From Chrysaora quinquecirrha (lineage: Eukaryota; Cnidaria; Scyphozoa; Semaeostomeae; Pelagiidae), in contig JACTAT010000016.1 in the NCBI GenBank assembly GCA_014526335.1, positions 5,635,346 through 5,699,345 on the forward strand: 64,000 nucleotides of DNA. Direction: 5' to 3'. The notes under the pieces were generated by a model. The model made no database searches. It was not told where the DNA came from and worked only from the letters and a program-made list of their open reading frames with translations. The stretch's first letter is position 1. Every line of letters starts with the position of its first letter. A program made the translations under genes and the position numbers. Of this stretch, positions 45,780-56,284 are shown one piece after another.

Positions 45780-46850
45780 AGTCAGGAAGAATGTCCTCTA
45801 CTGCTGGAATTGCAATGCAGAACAGTCAAAAACAGGTCCTGTTGACTTGGAAACAGCAAATGAAACAAGAATTCCTATGACACAAAATTATGAAAACGGC
45901 CCTGCAGGGCAAGTGGGTTCTTTTGGAAGACCAAATTTCCCTAGTAAGAAAAATGTCAAGTTGTTTGATCAGTTTGTAACAAACAAGACTACTCGGCCAG
46001 CATCTGGAGCTCAGTATTGTGGAAAAAAAAGAAAAAAAGGCAACAAAGTGTACAAATTGGCATTAAAAGATTGCAAGATGATGCCCTGGAGACCGTCCGT
46101 GGCAAATTACTATCAATATCTGTCCTGAAGACAGCAAAATATGCTGTGCTTCTTGATAAAGCACTTCAAAAGTGGACTGCCTTTGACAGGCATTATATGA
46201 TGGTGATACTTTATGATCTGTTATATGATGATGATACTTTGGTCTAGTCTGTGGAGTATAGCAGTTCTGGGGGAGGTCTTGTGCATGCAGAAGCACATTT
46301 CTATTGACCTTTTTCTACTGTTCTGTTGTTTATCTCCTGTGTGCACATGCCACACTCCATTAACAAATCTTTATTACCTATGGATGGGTTCACTTAAAAT
46401 AAAATTACTTGAGGATAGGTAAAAAAAGATTCTGCTGTCCACACACAACCATCCAAAATTTAAAGAGTTCCCAAGGCTTGAAGAATACCATTTCATTGAG
46501 CTTTCTATTTCAATGAAACTGTTGTTGGCTCTCTGATCAGTTTCAAATCAATTCCCATCTATCTGTGATATGCTGCTTGAGGCAAAATCTATCCCACAGT
46601 GTTTACCATTTGTGACAAATATATTTCGTATTAAAATGCATAAATTTTTTGTTAGGTGGAACAAAGGAATTCCTCAATTTGACAAAACATAGAACAGAAA
46701 TTGGGAACGATTTCAAGCACATTGTATTTTATTTGTATGAGGAGCAAGAATTTCATGTCTTTAACAATTCTGATCAACCAAACACCAGTGCAGATTTAGG
46801 TGCTATGGCCCATGAATTTCTTGATCATTCTATGAAATAAATGGCAAGAA
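45780..46850 (+). pseudogene. Coding-like fragments of an unrecognised gene
   Basis: At about 45990-46250 a frame reads KKRQQSVQIGIKRLQDDALE, TVRGKLLSISVLK, LLDKALQKWTAFDRH; this resembles uncharacterised invertebrate proteins I cannot name. At 46650-46840, after a possible acceptor (TTTTTTGTTAG), another frame reads FLNLTKHRTEIGNDFKHIVF, ADLGAMAHEFLDHSMK. Both could be 5' exons of the interrupted gene starting at 47561, but no spliced model could be confirmed. Confidence 0.3.
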
Positions 46851-48363
46851 TAATGTTTCCAGATGGAGCTCCAGTTGAATCTTCATACAAAAAGGTAACT
46901 TTCCTATGTGTGGTAAAATTGCAGCAGTTTCAATAGTTAGGAGATAGGCTCTCTTCCCAGGATGCAGTCATTTTCCAAGCACATGATTTTTCTTCCCAGA
47001 TACATCTCTAAAATTGACATTGTGTCTAACTTTCCATCTGTCAAGCCAGCCATCAGAAGCTCTGAAATCAAAAAGCTGTAATGATGTTGCAAATCCCTGA
47101 TTGCTTGTTAACTACAACCCTGTGAAGTTTGTTGGGAAATACCTTTATTATGCCAGATGTAAAGGCAATTCATGGAAATTAATGAATGCGTGATTAAAAA
47201 CGTATTCACAACTTGTCACATTGGTAAGAAGTACAGTGGTAAAGAGTTATTTGATATCCAGAAAAATACCATCATACAGTCAAGTAAGCCTAGGAAAGAT
47301 GGTTTTGATGGTGTCCTGTATTAATCGACTTGGAGCATTGGAGATTTCATACAGACTGTTACAAGGAGTACTTGTAAAAGGAAAGGATTGATCAAGTTCT
47401 TGACAAGAGAAAAAAAGAAACTGTACTTGCATCATCTTCCTGCAGCAAAGGTGGAAAAGATACAAAAAAATGACTGATTTCTTTAAATGGAAATATAAAA
47501 AGTCTTAGATGTTTAGATGTTCTTGTTCTTGGTAATATACTTTTGATTCTTTGTTTTAGCAACATTCCAAAATTTTGACTTTAAAGAAGCATGTCTTATA
47601 TGTGGTAGACCTTGCACAGTAGAAATTCATAACAAACATTCAGATCGTTGGAATAAAGAACCCAGGTATACCCTGCCCTGCCGAACTGCTGATGGGGGGG
47701 GGTGACTAAATTAGGTTAAAGAAGGGAACGTTTTAGAATTAGAAGAATTGCATATTCTAACACTTGCAACTTTATTGAGAATGGTTTCAACGAAATTTTT
47801 CAACAAAAATTCTTATCACTGATAAGTAGCATGATTACCCTTAAGGTAACATCAAATGTCACAATGCTTTAAGTTGCAATCACTCTATTAGTTTACAAGA
47901 AAAGACTTATCCAGAAAATATTCGAATTCAAAGTGTCAGCTGATGAAACTGCCGAGAATAACAAATAGAGGGTGTTAAAACCTGACAGTACTACAGATTG
48001 ATTCAATGGATATTTGATAACTTTGATGCACACTTGAGTACTCAGAATGGTTTAAAACAGACCCACCTTTTGACCACCATTATTACACAATATGGTACTG
48101 ATGAAAATCTAAACAGAAAAACAATAGAGTAAATATATTCGGACTTATCAAGGCTGTTTCTGACACTGTATTCGACATGATAGTCACCACTTATCATGAC
48201 AAGCCTTTGATATTTAGTTGGGCAACGTTTCAGGAGAGATCCGTCTCCCATCATCGGGCAATGAGAAATGTGGTTTCTTGCCTATTTATTGCAAAGGTCG
48301 GATCGAAAGGTGTGAAATTAACCGGACCTGCGAGGAAGCTCAGAATTTTTTTTTTTTTGGCGC

Positions 48364-49792
48364 TCAATTTCTAAAATTTGTGGCGCCAAAATTGCGTTCA
48401 GTGCAACTTTTGATGTTATTCAACCAGATTTCTGGGATTGAGTAAGATACTTGATTGATACAAGGAGTTGATAGAACTGAGTGAATGCTCTCTTTGACAA
48501 GTCTGTTTTTCCAGTTCTTATCTTCATCAATCACTGAAATGTTATCCCAATCCATCTGGTGTTTATCCGTCCAACAATGATTGGCAAGATCACTTTTGTC
48601 AGTTCGACCATGGGTCACATTCGGTTTATGTTCTTTGAGCCTAGTTCCTGTCTCTCTTTTCGATTGTCCTATATATGATTTAGGACAATCTCTACATGGT
48701 ATTTTGTATACCACGTTTGATTTTTCAAGATCGTCAACTTTGTCTTTTGGCCTTGAAAGCGACTTTTTAAGTGTATTAAGGGAATAAAAAGTACACCTTA
48801 TATTTTGTTTAGACAAAGATCGACGGATTTTCTCACTTGTCCCTCTGATATATGGCAGGTTCATAGAACATTTAGGCTCCTCTTTGTCAGCCTCAGTATT
48901 CTGTCTGGGCTTTGAGATTTTTCTTGTGACCTTGCGTATGTCTTCTTGTTTATATTCATTGGCCTTTAGAACGCTTGAGATCCTTTTGTACTCATTATCT
49001 AGATCATCAAGATTGCTCGTGATAGATTTTGCTCTGTTGAAGAGAGAAGATATGACACTGTTTTTGACACTGTCTAAGTGATGCGAGTTCGCATTCAGGT
49101 ATTGGTCAGTGTGAGTGGGCTTCCTGTACACTGATACGCTTAGACTTTTATTGGCATTCCTTTGAATCTCCGTGTCTAGTTTTCCATCATTCTCTTCCTC
49201 TGTAGTGAATTTCAATTTCACATGTAGGGAATTGAATTCAATTTCACATGTAGGGAGTTTTTCAGGCTAGTTTTCCATCATTCTCTACCTCTGTAGTGAA
49301 TTTCAATTTCACATGTAGGGAATTGATGTGCTTATAGAAATCTTCCATCTTGTCCCTCTTCATGACCACGAACACATCATCTACATATCTCTCCCATACT
49401 TTTGGTTTCTCAATGTATGAATCAAGGGCAAGAGATTCTTTTTCTTGCACAAAGATCTCAGCAACAACAGAAGAGGCAGGTTTTCCCATTGCTACTCCAT
49501 CTGTTTGTGAAATAAACTTCCCATTGAATTTGAACCAAGTGGTGGTTAAGTCGAATTCTATCATCTCAATCAACTTATCCACAGGTATAGGAGTTTTTTT
49601 GCTTAGATCTCTGTCTTTTCGGAGTAAATCACTTATGATTCTCAAAGAGTCCTTAATAGGCACGTTGGTGTATAGCGAGGTGACATCGAAAGATATCATC
49701 ATTTCATCGTCTTCTATCTCAACATTACGGATGAATTCCGAAAATTCTTTTGAGTTCTTTGCATGTCTCCTTTTCTTGATGTAGTGTTTCAA
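48364..49792 (-). pseudogene. Penelope-like RT and GIY-YIG endonuclease, left copy
   Basis: 5' truncated, beginning at HYIKKRRHAKNSKEF (49792). RT blocks: MISFDVTSLYTNVP, DGVAMGKPASSVVAEIF and WERYVDDVFVV (catalytic YVDD), to KLKFTTEVENDGKLA and a stop at 49262. A short duplicated stretch follows, and the second open segment 49221-48364 carries the linker and GIY-YIG domain: VVYKIPCRDCPKSYIGQSKR, TRLKEHKPNVTHG and a late Cys/Ile-rich end (HSVLSTPCINQVSYS). This second segment is open over 285 residues, so the nuclease half is well kept here. The break between halves is the same in both copies. Confidence 0.88.
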
Positions 49793-49799
49793 GATTTCC

Positions 49800-51616
49800 T
49801 AAAGATACCATTTCTAAAAAAGAAAGGAAGGCTTTGAGTGATCTAAGGAAAGATAATAGCATTAAGATCCTATCTGCTGATAAGGGCGAGCGACTGTTCT
49901 TCTCAACAGCTCGGACTATATTCAAAAGTGCACCCAGCACATCGAGAATGGCCCTTATGAATATCTGAAATGCGATCCAACTAACAAAATTAAGCGCCAA
50001 GGTCTGAAGCTTATTAAAAGCTTGCATGACATGAAAATAATTTCAGATGAAACATATCGGAAGATCAAACCTTCTGATTCTCATGCTCCACGTTTCTATG
50101 GACTTCCCAAAATACACAAAGAAGGTTTTCCTATCAGACCTATAGTGTCCTGTAGTGGTACACCACTAGAAAACCTTTCAAAGAAAATTGCGGAAATCTT
50201 GAAACACTACATCAAGAAAAGGGGACATGCAAAGAACTCAAAAGAATTTTCGGAATTCATCCGTAATGTTGAGATAGAAGACGATGAAATGATGATATCT
50301 TTCGATGTCACCTCGCTATACACCAACGTGCCTATTAAGGACTCTTTGAGAATCATAAGTGATTTACTCCGAAAAGACAGAGATCTAAGCAAAAAAACTC
50401 CTATACCTGTGGATAAGTTGATTGAGATGATAGAATTCGACTTAACCACCACTTGGTTCAAATTCAATGGGAAGTTTATTTCACAAACAGATGGAGTAGC
50501 AATGGGAAAACCTGCCTCTTCTGTTGTTGCTGAGATCTTTGTGCAAGAAAAAGAATCTCTTGCCCTTGATTCATACATTGAGAAACCAAAAGTATGGGAG
50601 AGATATGTAGATGATGTGTTCGTGATCATGAAGAGGGACAAGATGGAAGATTTCTATAAGCACATCAATTCCCTACATGTGAAATTGAAATTCACTACAG
50701 AGGTAGAGAATGATGGAAAACTAGCCTGAAAAACTCCCTACATGTGAAATTGAATTCAATTCCCTACATGTGAAATTGAAATTCACTACAGAGGAAGAGA
50801 ATGATGGAAAACTAGACACGGAGATTCAAAGGAATGCCAATAAAAGTCTAAGCGTATCAGTGTACAGGAAGCCCACTCACACTGACCAATACCTGAATGC
50901 GAACTCGCATCACTTAGACAGTGTCAAAAACAGTGTCATATCTTCTCTCTTCAACAGAGCAAAATCTATCACGAGCAATCTTGATGATCTAGATAATGAG
51001 TACAAAAGGATCTCAAGCGTTCTAAAGGCCAATGAATATAAACAAGAAGACATACGCAAGGTCACGAGAAAATCTCAAAGCCCAGACAGAATACTGAGGC
51101 TGACAAAGAGGAGCCTAAATGTTCTATGAACCTGCCATATATCAGAGGGACAAGTGAGAAAATCCGTCGATCTTTGTCTAAACAAAATATAAGTTGTACT
51201 TTTATTCCTTAATACACTTAAAAGTCGCTTTCAAGGCCAAAAGACAAAGTTGACGATCTTGAAAATCAAACGTGGTATACAAAATACCATGTAGAGATTG
51301 TCCTAAATCATATATAGGACAATCGAAAAGAGAGACAGGAACTAGGCTCAAAGAACATAAATCGAATGTGACCCATGGTCGAACTGACAAAAGTGATCTT
51401 GCCAATCATTGTTGGACGGATAAACACCAGATGGATTGGGATAACATTTCAGTGATTGATGAAGATAAGAACTGGAAAAACAGACTTGTCAAAGAGAGCA
51501 TTCACTCAGTTCTATCAACTCCTTGTATCAATCAAGTATCTTACTCAATCCCAGAAATCTGGTTGAATAACATCAAAAGTTGCACTGAACGCAATTTTGG
51601 CGCAACAAAATTTTAG
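49800..51616 (+). pseudogene. Penelope-like RT and GIY-YIG endonuclease, right copy
   Basis: Longer 5' end than its partner: KERKALSDLRKDNSIKILSA, a shift, then DYIQKCTQHIENGPYEYLKC and the open frame 50022-50729 with FYGLPKIHKEGFPIRPIVS, SFDVTSLYTNVP, VAMGKPASSVVAEIF and WERYVDDVFVI. After the same duplicated joint and stop as the left copy comes 50770-51129 (HTDQYLNANSHHLDSVKNSV). Frame shifts around 51090-51270 break the linker, then the GIY-YIG frame resumes (51272-51616; PCRDCPKSYIGQSKRETGTR). Slightly more decayed in the linker than the left copy. Confidence 0.88.
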
Positions 51617-52240
51617 AAATTGAGCGCCAAAAAAATTCTGAGCTTCCTCGCAGGTCCGGTTAATTTCACACCTTTCGATCCGACCTTTGCAATAAATAGG
51701 CAAGAAACCACATTTCTCATTGCCCGATGATGGGAGACGGATCTCTCCCGAAACGTTGCCCAACTAAATATCAAAGGCTTGTCATGATAAGTGGTGACTA
51801 TCATGTCGAATACAGAGAAAAAAAATACATAAGTTGAAGACGGAACAGGAATGGAAGTGAAGAAATACGGCAGAGAGGAAAAACCTCTGATGCCAAAGAA
51901 ATATTTAACTATTGAGGTACTTTCCTAATAAGTGCTTTGCCATCAAGTCAATGTAGCTTGAGGAAACAAAGGGGTTTATTTCCATTTCATCAAGTCATCA
52001 CTTACTCAAAGATATTGATCTAAAAACCTTGTTTGACGAGGCAGATTACATCATTCCACAACAGGTCGATTCAGCAATTCAAAATGGTACGAAAGTTGTA
52101 AAGGTAATGTGTGCAGACACAGATGATTTGTCATGGTTGGTGCAATGTACTCCAGCGGAGATTGTTGGGATGCAGAGGTGTACATGAATAGAGTGCCGAT
52201 ATACGTGCCAATATATATTTCATGCTGGAAAGAAGAAATA

Positions 52241-52690
52241 GACCAGGCGGAGAATGGGGGAATGGCCCCCTGATGGAAAATTTATTAGGGCAAGTGAACT
52301 TGTTCAATTTTAGGGTGCTGAGTTCAAAAATAGTTGGTATACAGGCAAAGAGCTTGGCCTTCAGCCATGTTTTCAAGATATAACGTCTGTTTTTAGTTAT
52401 TAATGATTTTTCCCTGATTGCCTGAGTGAAACCAAATGCACCGCCAATTCAGATGAATAAGGATGATTTAAGATATTGTAGGTCTCATAATAAGAAATTG
52501 GTTATATTCCGGTAGGTTGTGAATGGGTTGGGTCTCAGCCTTGTTTCCATGATAACAAGGGCAAGTTTTGCGAAAAGCGATGACTATCGTGATTTTGGTG
52601 TGCTGAGTTAAAAATTTACCAATAAAAGGGTGAAAAGGGGAGTTTAGCCTCATTTCTGTGATTCATGAGCCGTTATGGGCCATTTTATTA
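52241..52690 (+). repeat. Dispersed repeat, copy 2 of a flanking direct pair
   Basis: Partner of 44341-44970 (same orientation, ~7.9 kb apart), shorter and diverged; see shared blocks there. It begins just after the right-hand part of the interrupted gene. Confidence 0.75.
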
Positions 52691-52829
52691 GAATGTCTTT
52701 GTTTCTTTGGTTCAATAAAGAAACACCTACCACAACTCATCAAAGCAACAGAGCAATCCTTTGTTTCAAAATGCTTCCTGTTAAAACTTATGGAGTGCCA
52801 AATGCAAAAATAATAATTTAATAGCATTG

Positions 52830-53020
52830 CTTATGGTTAATTCCTATTGCTTGCAATAAATTCCCATTGCTTGTAATATATTTCTGTTGCTTGTCATATA
52901 TTTCTATTGCTTGTTGTATATTTCCATTGCTAGCTCTATATTTCTATATCTTGATAAAAATTGACTGTTTGAAACTTAAATTTCCATTGCTTATGCTTGT
53001 TTCTATTTCCATTGCATACT
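52830..53020. repeat. ATTGCTTGTAATATATTTC minisatellite
   Basis: About seven imperfect ~23-bp units such as TTGCTTGTCATATATTTCTA. Lies upstream of the 2A LINE. Confidence 0.85.
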
Positions 53021-53616
53021 TCACTCAATTTCAACTCTCTAATTCACTGAATGGCTCCAGCTCGATTCCTTAATTGTTTGAATGGCTCCAGTTGTGCTTT
53101 CCTGCAATTCTTATTCCTTATCCATGGCAACCAGCAATGGGGATCTAACAAAAAACAAAGTTCTGCCTTTCAAGTCATCTTAAATGGTAACCAACCTTTC
53201 TTCTTTAAATCTTTCAACAGAGGCATTAGATGTTCTCAAGGATGGTCTTACCCATTCTATCTGTCAGCATAAACTCAACCCAACATATATCCATACCTGT
53301 TTTGAATTGATTACCACTGCCATGGTCAGCAAGGTACACTGCATATGGGCAGTTGCTTGACAAAGAAAAGATATAAACTCAATTACACTATTGTTATGTT
53401 GATTTCAACAACATCAATCACCATACTTTGCATTGTATTTTGAAAAATGGGGGGAAAGGAGTGCTAATTGCCCTCCTCTTAACTTGCCATTTTACAGGCA
53501 TACACCAAGATTTTATCAATAAATTTGAAAATAAAATCATTAATAAAGGTTTATGTAATTCAAAGAACCTTCAAAAATCTTTTCAAAACTGGTTCGCAGC
53601 TGCAAAGAAGAATTAG

Positions 53617-55398
53617 CTGTACCAGATACTTAGGCCCAAAAAAAAGCGCGTCAGAGCAAGAAGTTTCTTTTTGATGCTGCTACTGCTAGGAGGTGACATT
53701 GAGAGCAACCCTGGTCCTGCAACTACTCGCCAAATTACATCTGCTACAGCAAATGAGGCCATTCAATAGAGGAATTCAATGTAGTTGTTGAAAAAGAAGA
53801 TGAACCTGAAGTCATCAGCACAGCAACAAAGCCTGAAAAAGTTAAGTCTGAACCACCTCCAAAAATCTTTCGCAACATTACCTCAGTCATCGACACTTAC
53901 AACATAACTCCAAGTAATCCAGTCCCACCAGAACACCCATCTCCCTTTCTAAATAAATTCAAATCTATGAAGCACCATTCATTTACCACATCATATCTTG
54001 ACCTTGCCCAATACATCTTTGCAATCCACAATGAACTATATCTTGCTCTTGGATGTAAATTACAACGTTGCCTGGACAGATATAGAGTCAAAAAACGCGT
54101 GAAAACATTTCTAGAAGAAATAACGATTTCCATTAATCATTCCAAAGCTCAAACTTTACAGATTCATCTCAATTTTGTTCTCCAACTCAAATCTACATCC
54201 ATGTTCCATCCCCCACAATTTGCTTTGTCAACCAGCAAATTGATTCATTTGTCAGATCATATATTCCTCTCATACAGGAAGAAATGTACAAAATGTCAAC
54301 ATCAGAGTCCTATTTTGAATCATCTACACAAACTGCACAAAATGAAAATATTTCAAAATCCTTTAACCATACTATGACATTAAATAATGAACCTCAGGCA
54401 ATAAATATAACTGACTCATCATACATCAGAAATCTCAAATAATTACAACCCAATGGAAAATGTTATAATAAAGCAACAAATATCACAACTGCGAAATGAA
54501 ATAAGCCAAATTAAAGAAACCATCAGCAAAAACACAACACTTTCAGCATTTGAATCACTCTACAATGATCTCTCCATACAAATCAAGAAAAATAATGAGC
54601 TACAAAATGAACACACAATGCTAAAATCTGAAATTGGAAAAATAAAATCCCAGCTGACCAAACAAAATTCCTCAAGTATCCAATCAGCCCAATCACGACA
54701 ATCAACACCCAATCCATGGAGAATAGAAACACGAAGAAGAAATCCTCAAGCCCAACCAATATTCCCAAACTTTCAACACCCAAACTACTATCAAATCTTA
54801 TCAAGCCAACCTACTCAACCAAATCAAACTATACCGAAAATGCCTACAACAGACAACACCACTGGTCATCAAAACCAACAAAGATCATCAACAAATTTCA
54901 ACATTCCTCCAAAAGACAGAAAGAAAACCATTATCATCATTGGAGACTCCATGACCAAAGCAACCCCACAAAATGATGCCAAAAACATCAAACTTCAAAT
55001 CCATCAGTATCCCTGGCGCCACGACAACTGATTTAAACCACTACAATGTCCCCAGTATCCAAAAACGTTCTGATGCCATTGTGATTCATGCTGGAACCAA
55101 TGATTTCCAACAATAAAATGCAACCATCATCCTCAAATAATATTCTAAATCTTGGAAATAAAATATCATCAAACTCACCCAACACAAAGGTATTTATCTC
55201 ATCAATTATCCAACGCTTTGACAAACCACTCAATGAAGAAATAAAAAAGCCAACAATATCTTGAAGTCACTCTGCACCATAAAGGGATTCCTGTACATTG
55301 ATAATGATAACATATGCTCCTCTGATTTAAACAATAGTAAACTCCACTTGAACAGTCTTAGAACTTCAAAATTAGCAAAAAATATTTTTGATTCTTTT
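53617..55398 (+). pseudogene. LINE ORF1: 2A leader, coiled coil, SGNH esterase (broken)
   Basis: The first frame (53617-53769) is basic (RPKKKRVRARS), then hydrophobic (FFLMLLLLLGG), then the 2A motif DIESNPGP (53695-53718). 2A motifs cause ribosomes to skip a peptide bond at the Gly-Pro step and are known at the N-terminus of some LINE ORF1s. After shifts come 53967-54377 (Lys-rich, unrecognised) and 54453-55031 with a coiled coil (IIKQQISQLRNEISQIKETI). This is followed by an Asn/Gln/Pro-rich linker and KKTIIIIGDSMTK, the SGNH nucleophile block. A further shift leads to PGATTTDLN, AIVIHAGTND and DLNNSKLHLNSLRTSKLAKN (Asp-His end). Ends at the TTAA where the piggyBac MITE entered. Confidence 0.8.
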
Positions 55399-55400
55399 AA

Positions 55401-56284
55401 CCCTATCTGTACTGGGGTATTTTGGATCGACTTTGTACTGGGGGGGGGCGTTTTTCGCCCCCCCCCTAGTTATTTCAGAAACCATACATGATAGGATAAC
55501 CAAACTTGGTACAAAGTATCTCCTGGTAATGGGCATTCTAAATATAGCTTTGAAATTTAATTAGTCACGTGACATGTTGCTAGGCAACGCGTTTTTGGTG
55601 ATTTTTCATGGAAAAGTAGCTTTCCATAAAAAGAGCTGTTTTTATAGAGAAATATCGTTCTAAAGCAGTGCAAATTGTTTTAATTTGAAAAAGAAGTGAT
55701 ATTCTAGCCAATATTTTCTAATTTTTAAGAGATCTGACAAAATTTTTATAAATAATCAACATTTTTTACTTCGTGATGGGTACACTTAAAGTCAACGCTC
55801 ATTATTCTGATGAAATAGGCATGTTAATAACCATAATTGTATATTTTCTTGTTGCTTAGGGTTTGCCTTTTGCGCAAGAATCATTTTTCGAAAATTTTTA
55901 CCAACATTATAAGATTTATGACGTCATAAAGATGTATGACGTCATACATATAATAAATAATAAATAAGAAATAAAGTAAACCAATTATATATTACATGAA
56001 ACCCTTGATTAGACGAGTTGATTGGTGTATGTATTGTTCTGATTGGCTATCCAACTGCAGATTTATAAGTAGAAATATGAATTTATTTGTGACTGCCTTC
56101 CAAATATGGGCATCTCGTGGTCACATGACTAATTTAATTGTACCAAACTTTATTTCATCATGTAGAGTATTAAATTTTAGTAATAGTCAGCAACTTCTAT
56201 CCTTAAGAATACCTTCGTTTTTATGCTACAATAGATTGTTTGGTAGGGGGGGGGCGAAAAACGCCCCCCCCAGTACAGATAGGG
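55401..56284. mobile_element. piggyBac-type MITE, 884 bp, with G9 hairpin ends
   Basis: TTAA flanks both sides (55397-55400, 56285-56288), and the TIRs begin CCCTATCTGTACTGGG, fitting piggyBac target and end rules (TTAA, CCC start). Just inside each end is a perfect hairpin of G9 CG, a 5-base loop, and CG C8-9 (55440-55466 and 56246-56271). The left end has an extra ~23-bp partial repeat of the TACTGGGG block. Internal sequence is AT-rich without coding capacity. Inserted between ORF1 and ORF2 of the LINE. Confidence 0.9.

Larger units (their letters stand above)
48166..51815. mobile_element. Head-to-head pair of Penelope-like elements (palindrome)
   Basis: Two copies of the same element in opposite orientation meet 5' to 5' at 49799/49800. 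Inverted arms are 48166-49799 and 50192-51815, nearly identical over ~1.6 kb, with a 392-bp single-copy spacer that is the extra 5' sequence of the right copy. Outer ends are CTGTATTCGACATG and its complement. Coding content (RT plus GIY-YIG endonuclease) identifies Penelope-like elements. These often carry a 5'-truncated partial copy in tandem or inverted arrangement. No terminal target duplication could be fixed. Confidence 0.88.
47561..52125 (+). pseudogene. TE-like gene (CLICG/DNFDA/DEAD-IPQQ family) split by the Penelope pair
   Basis: Left part: 47570-47665 reads FDFKEACLICGRPCTVEIHN, KHSDRWNKEP. About 47990-48110 reads DNFDAHLSTQNGLKQTHLLT, TIITQYGTDENL. Right part, beyond the insertion: about 52010-52120 reads LFDEADYIIPQQVDSAIQNG, TKVVKVMCADTDD. 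In my memory of unannotated cnidarian and sponge proteins these blocks occur in this order within one protein, with the last block (EAD ... D.DD) looking like a PIN-type nuclease core. Function is unknown. The 3.65-kb Penelope pair sits between left and right parts, so this gene was the target. It also has its own frame breaks. Confidence 0.5.

Noticed and set aside
44341..52690. LTR retrotransposon flanked by the two direct repeats
   Set aside because: The repeats differ in length and are diverged; no gag/pol, primer-binding site or polypurine tract was seen between them, and the enclosed RTs are Penelope type.
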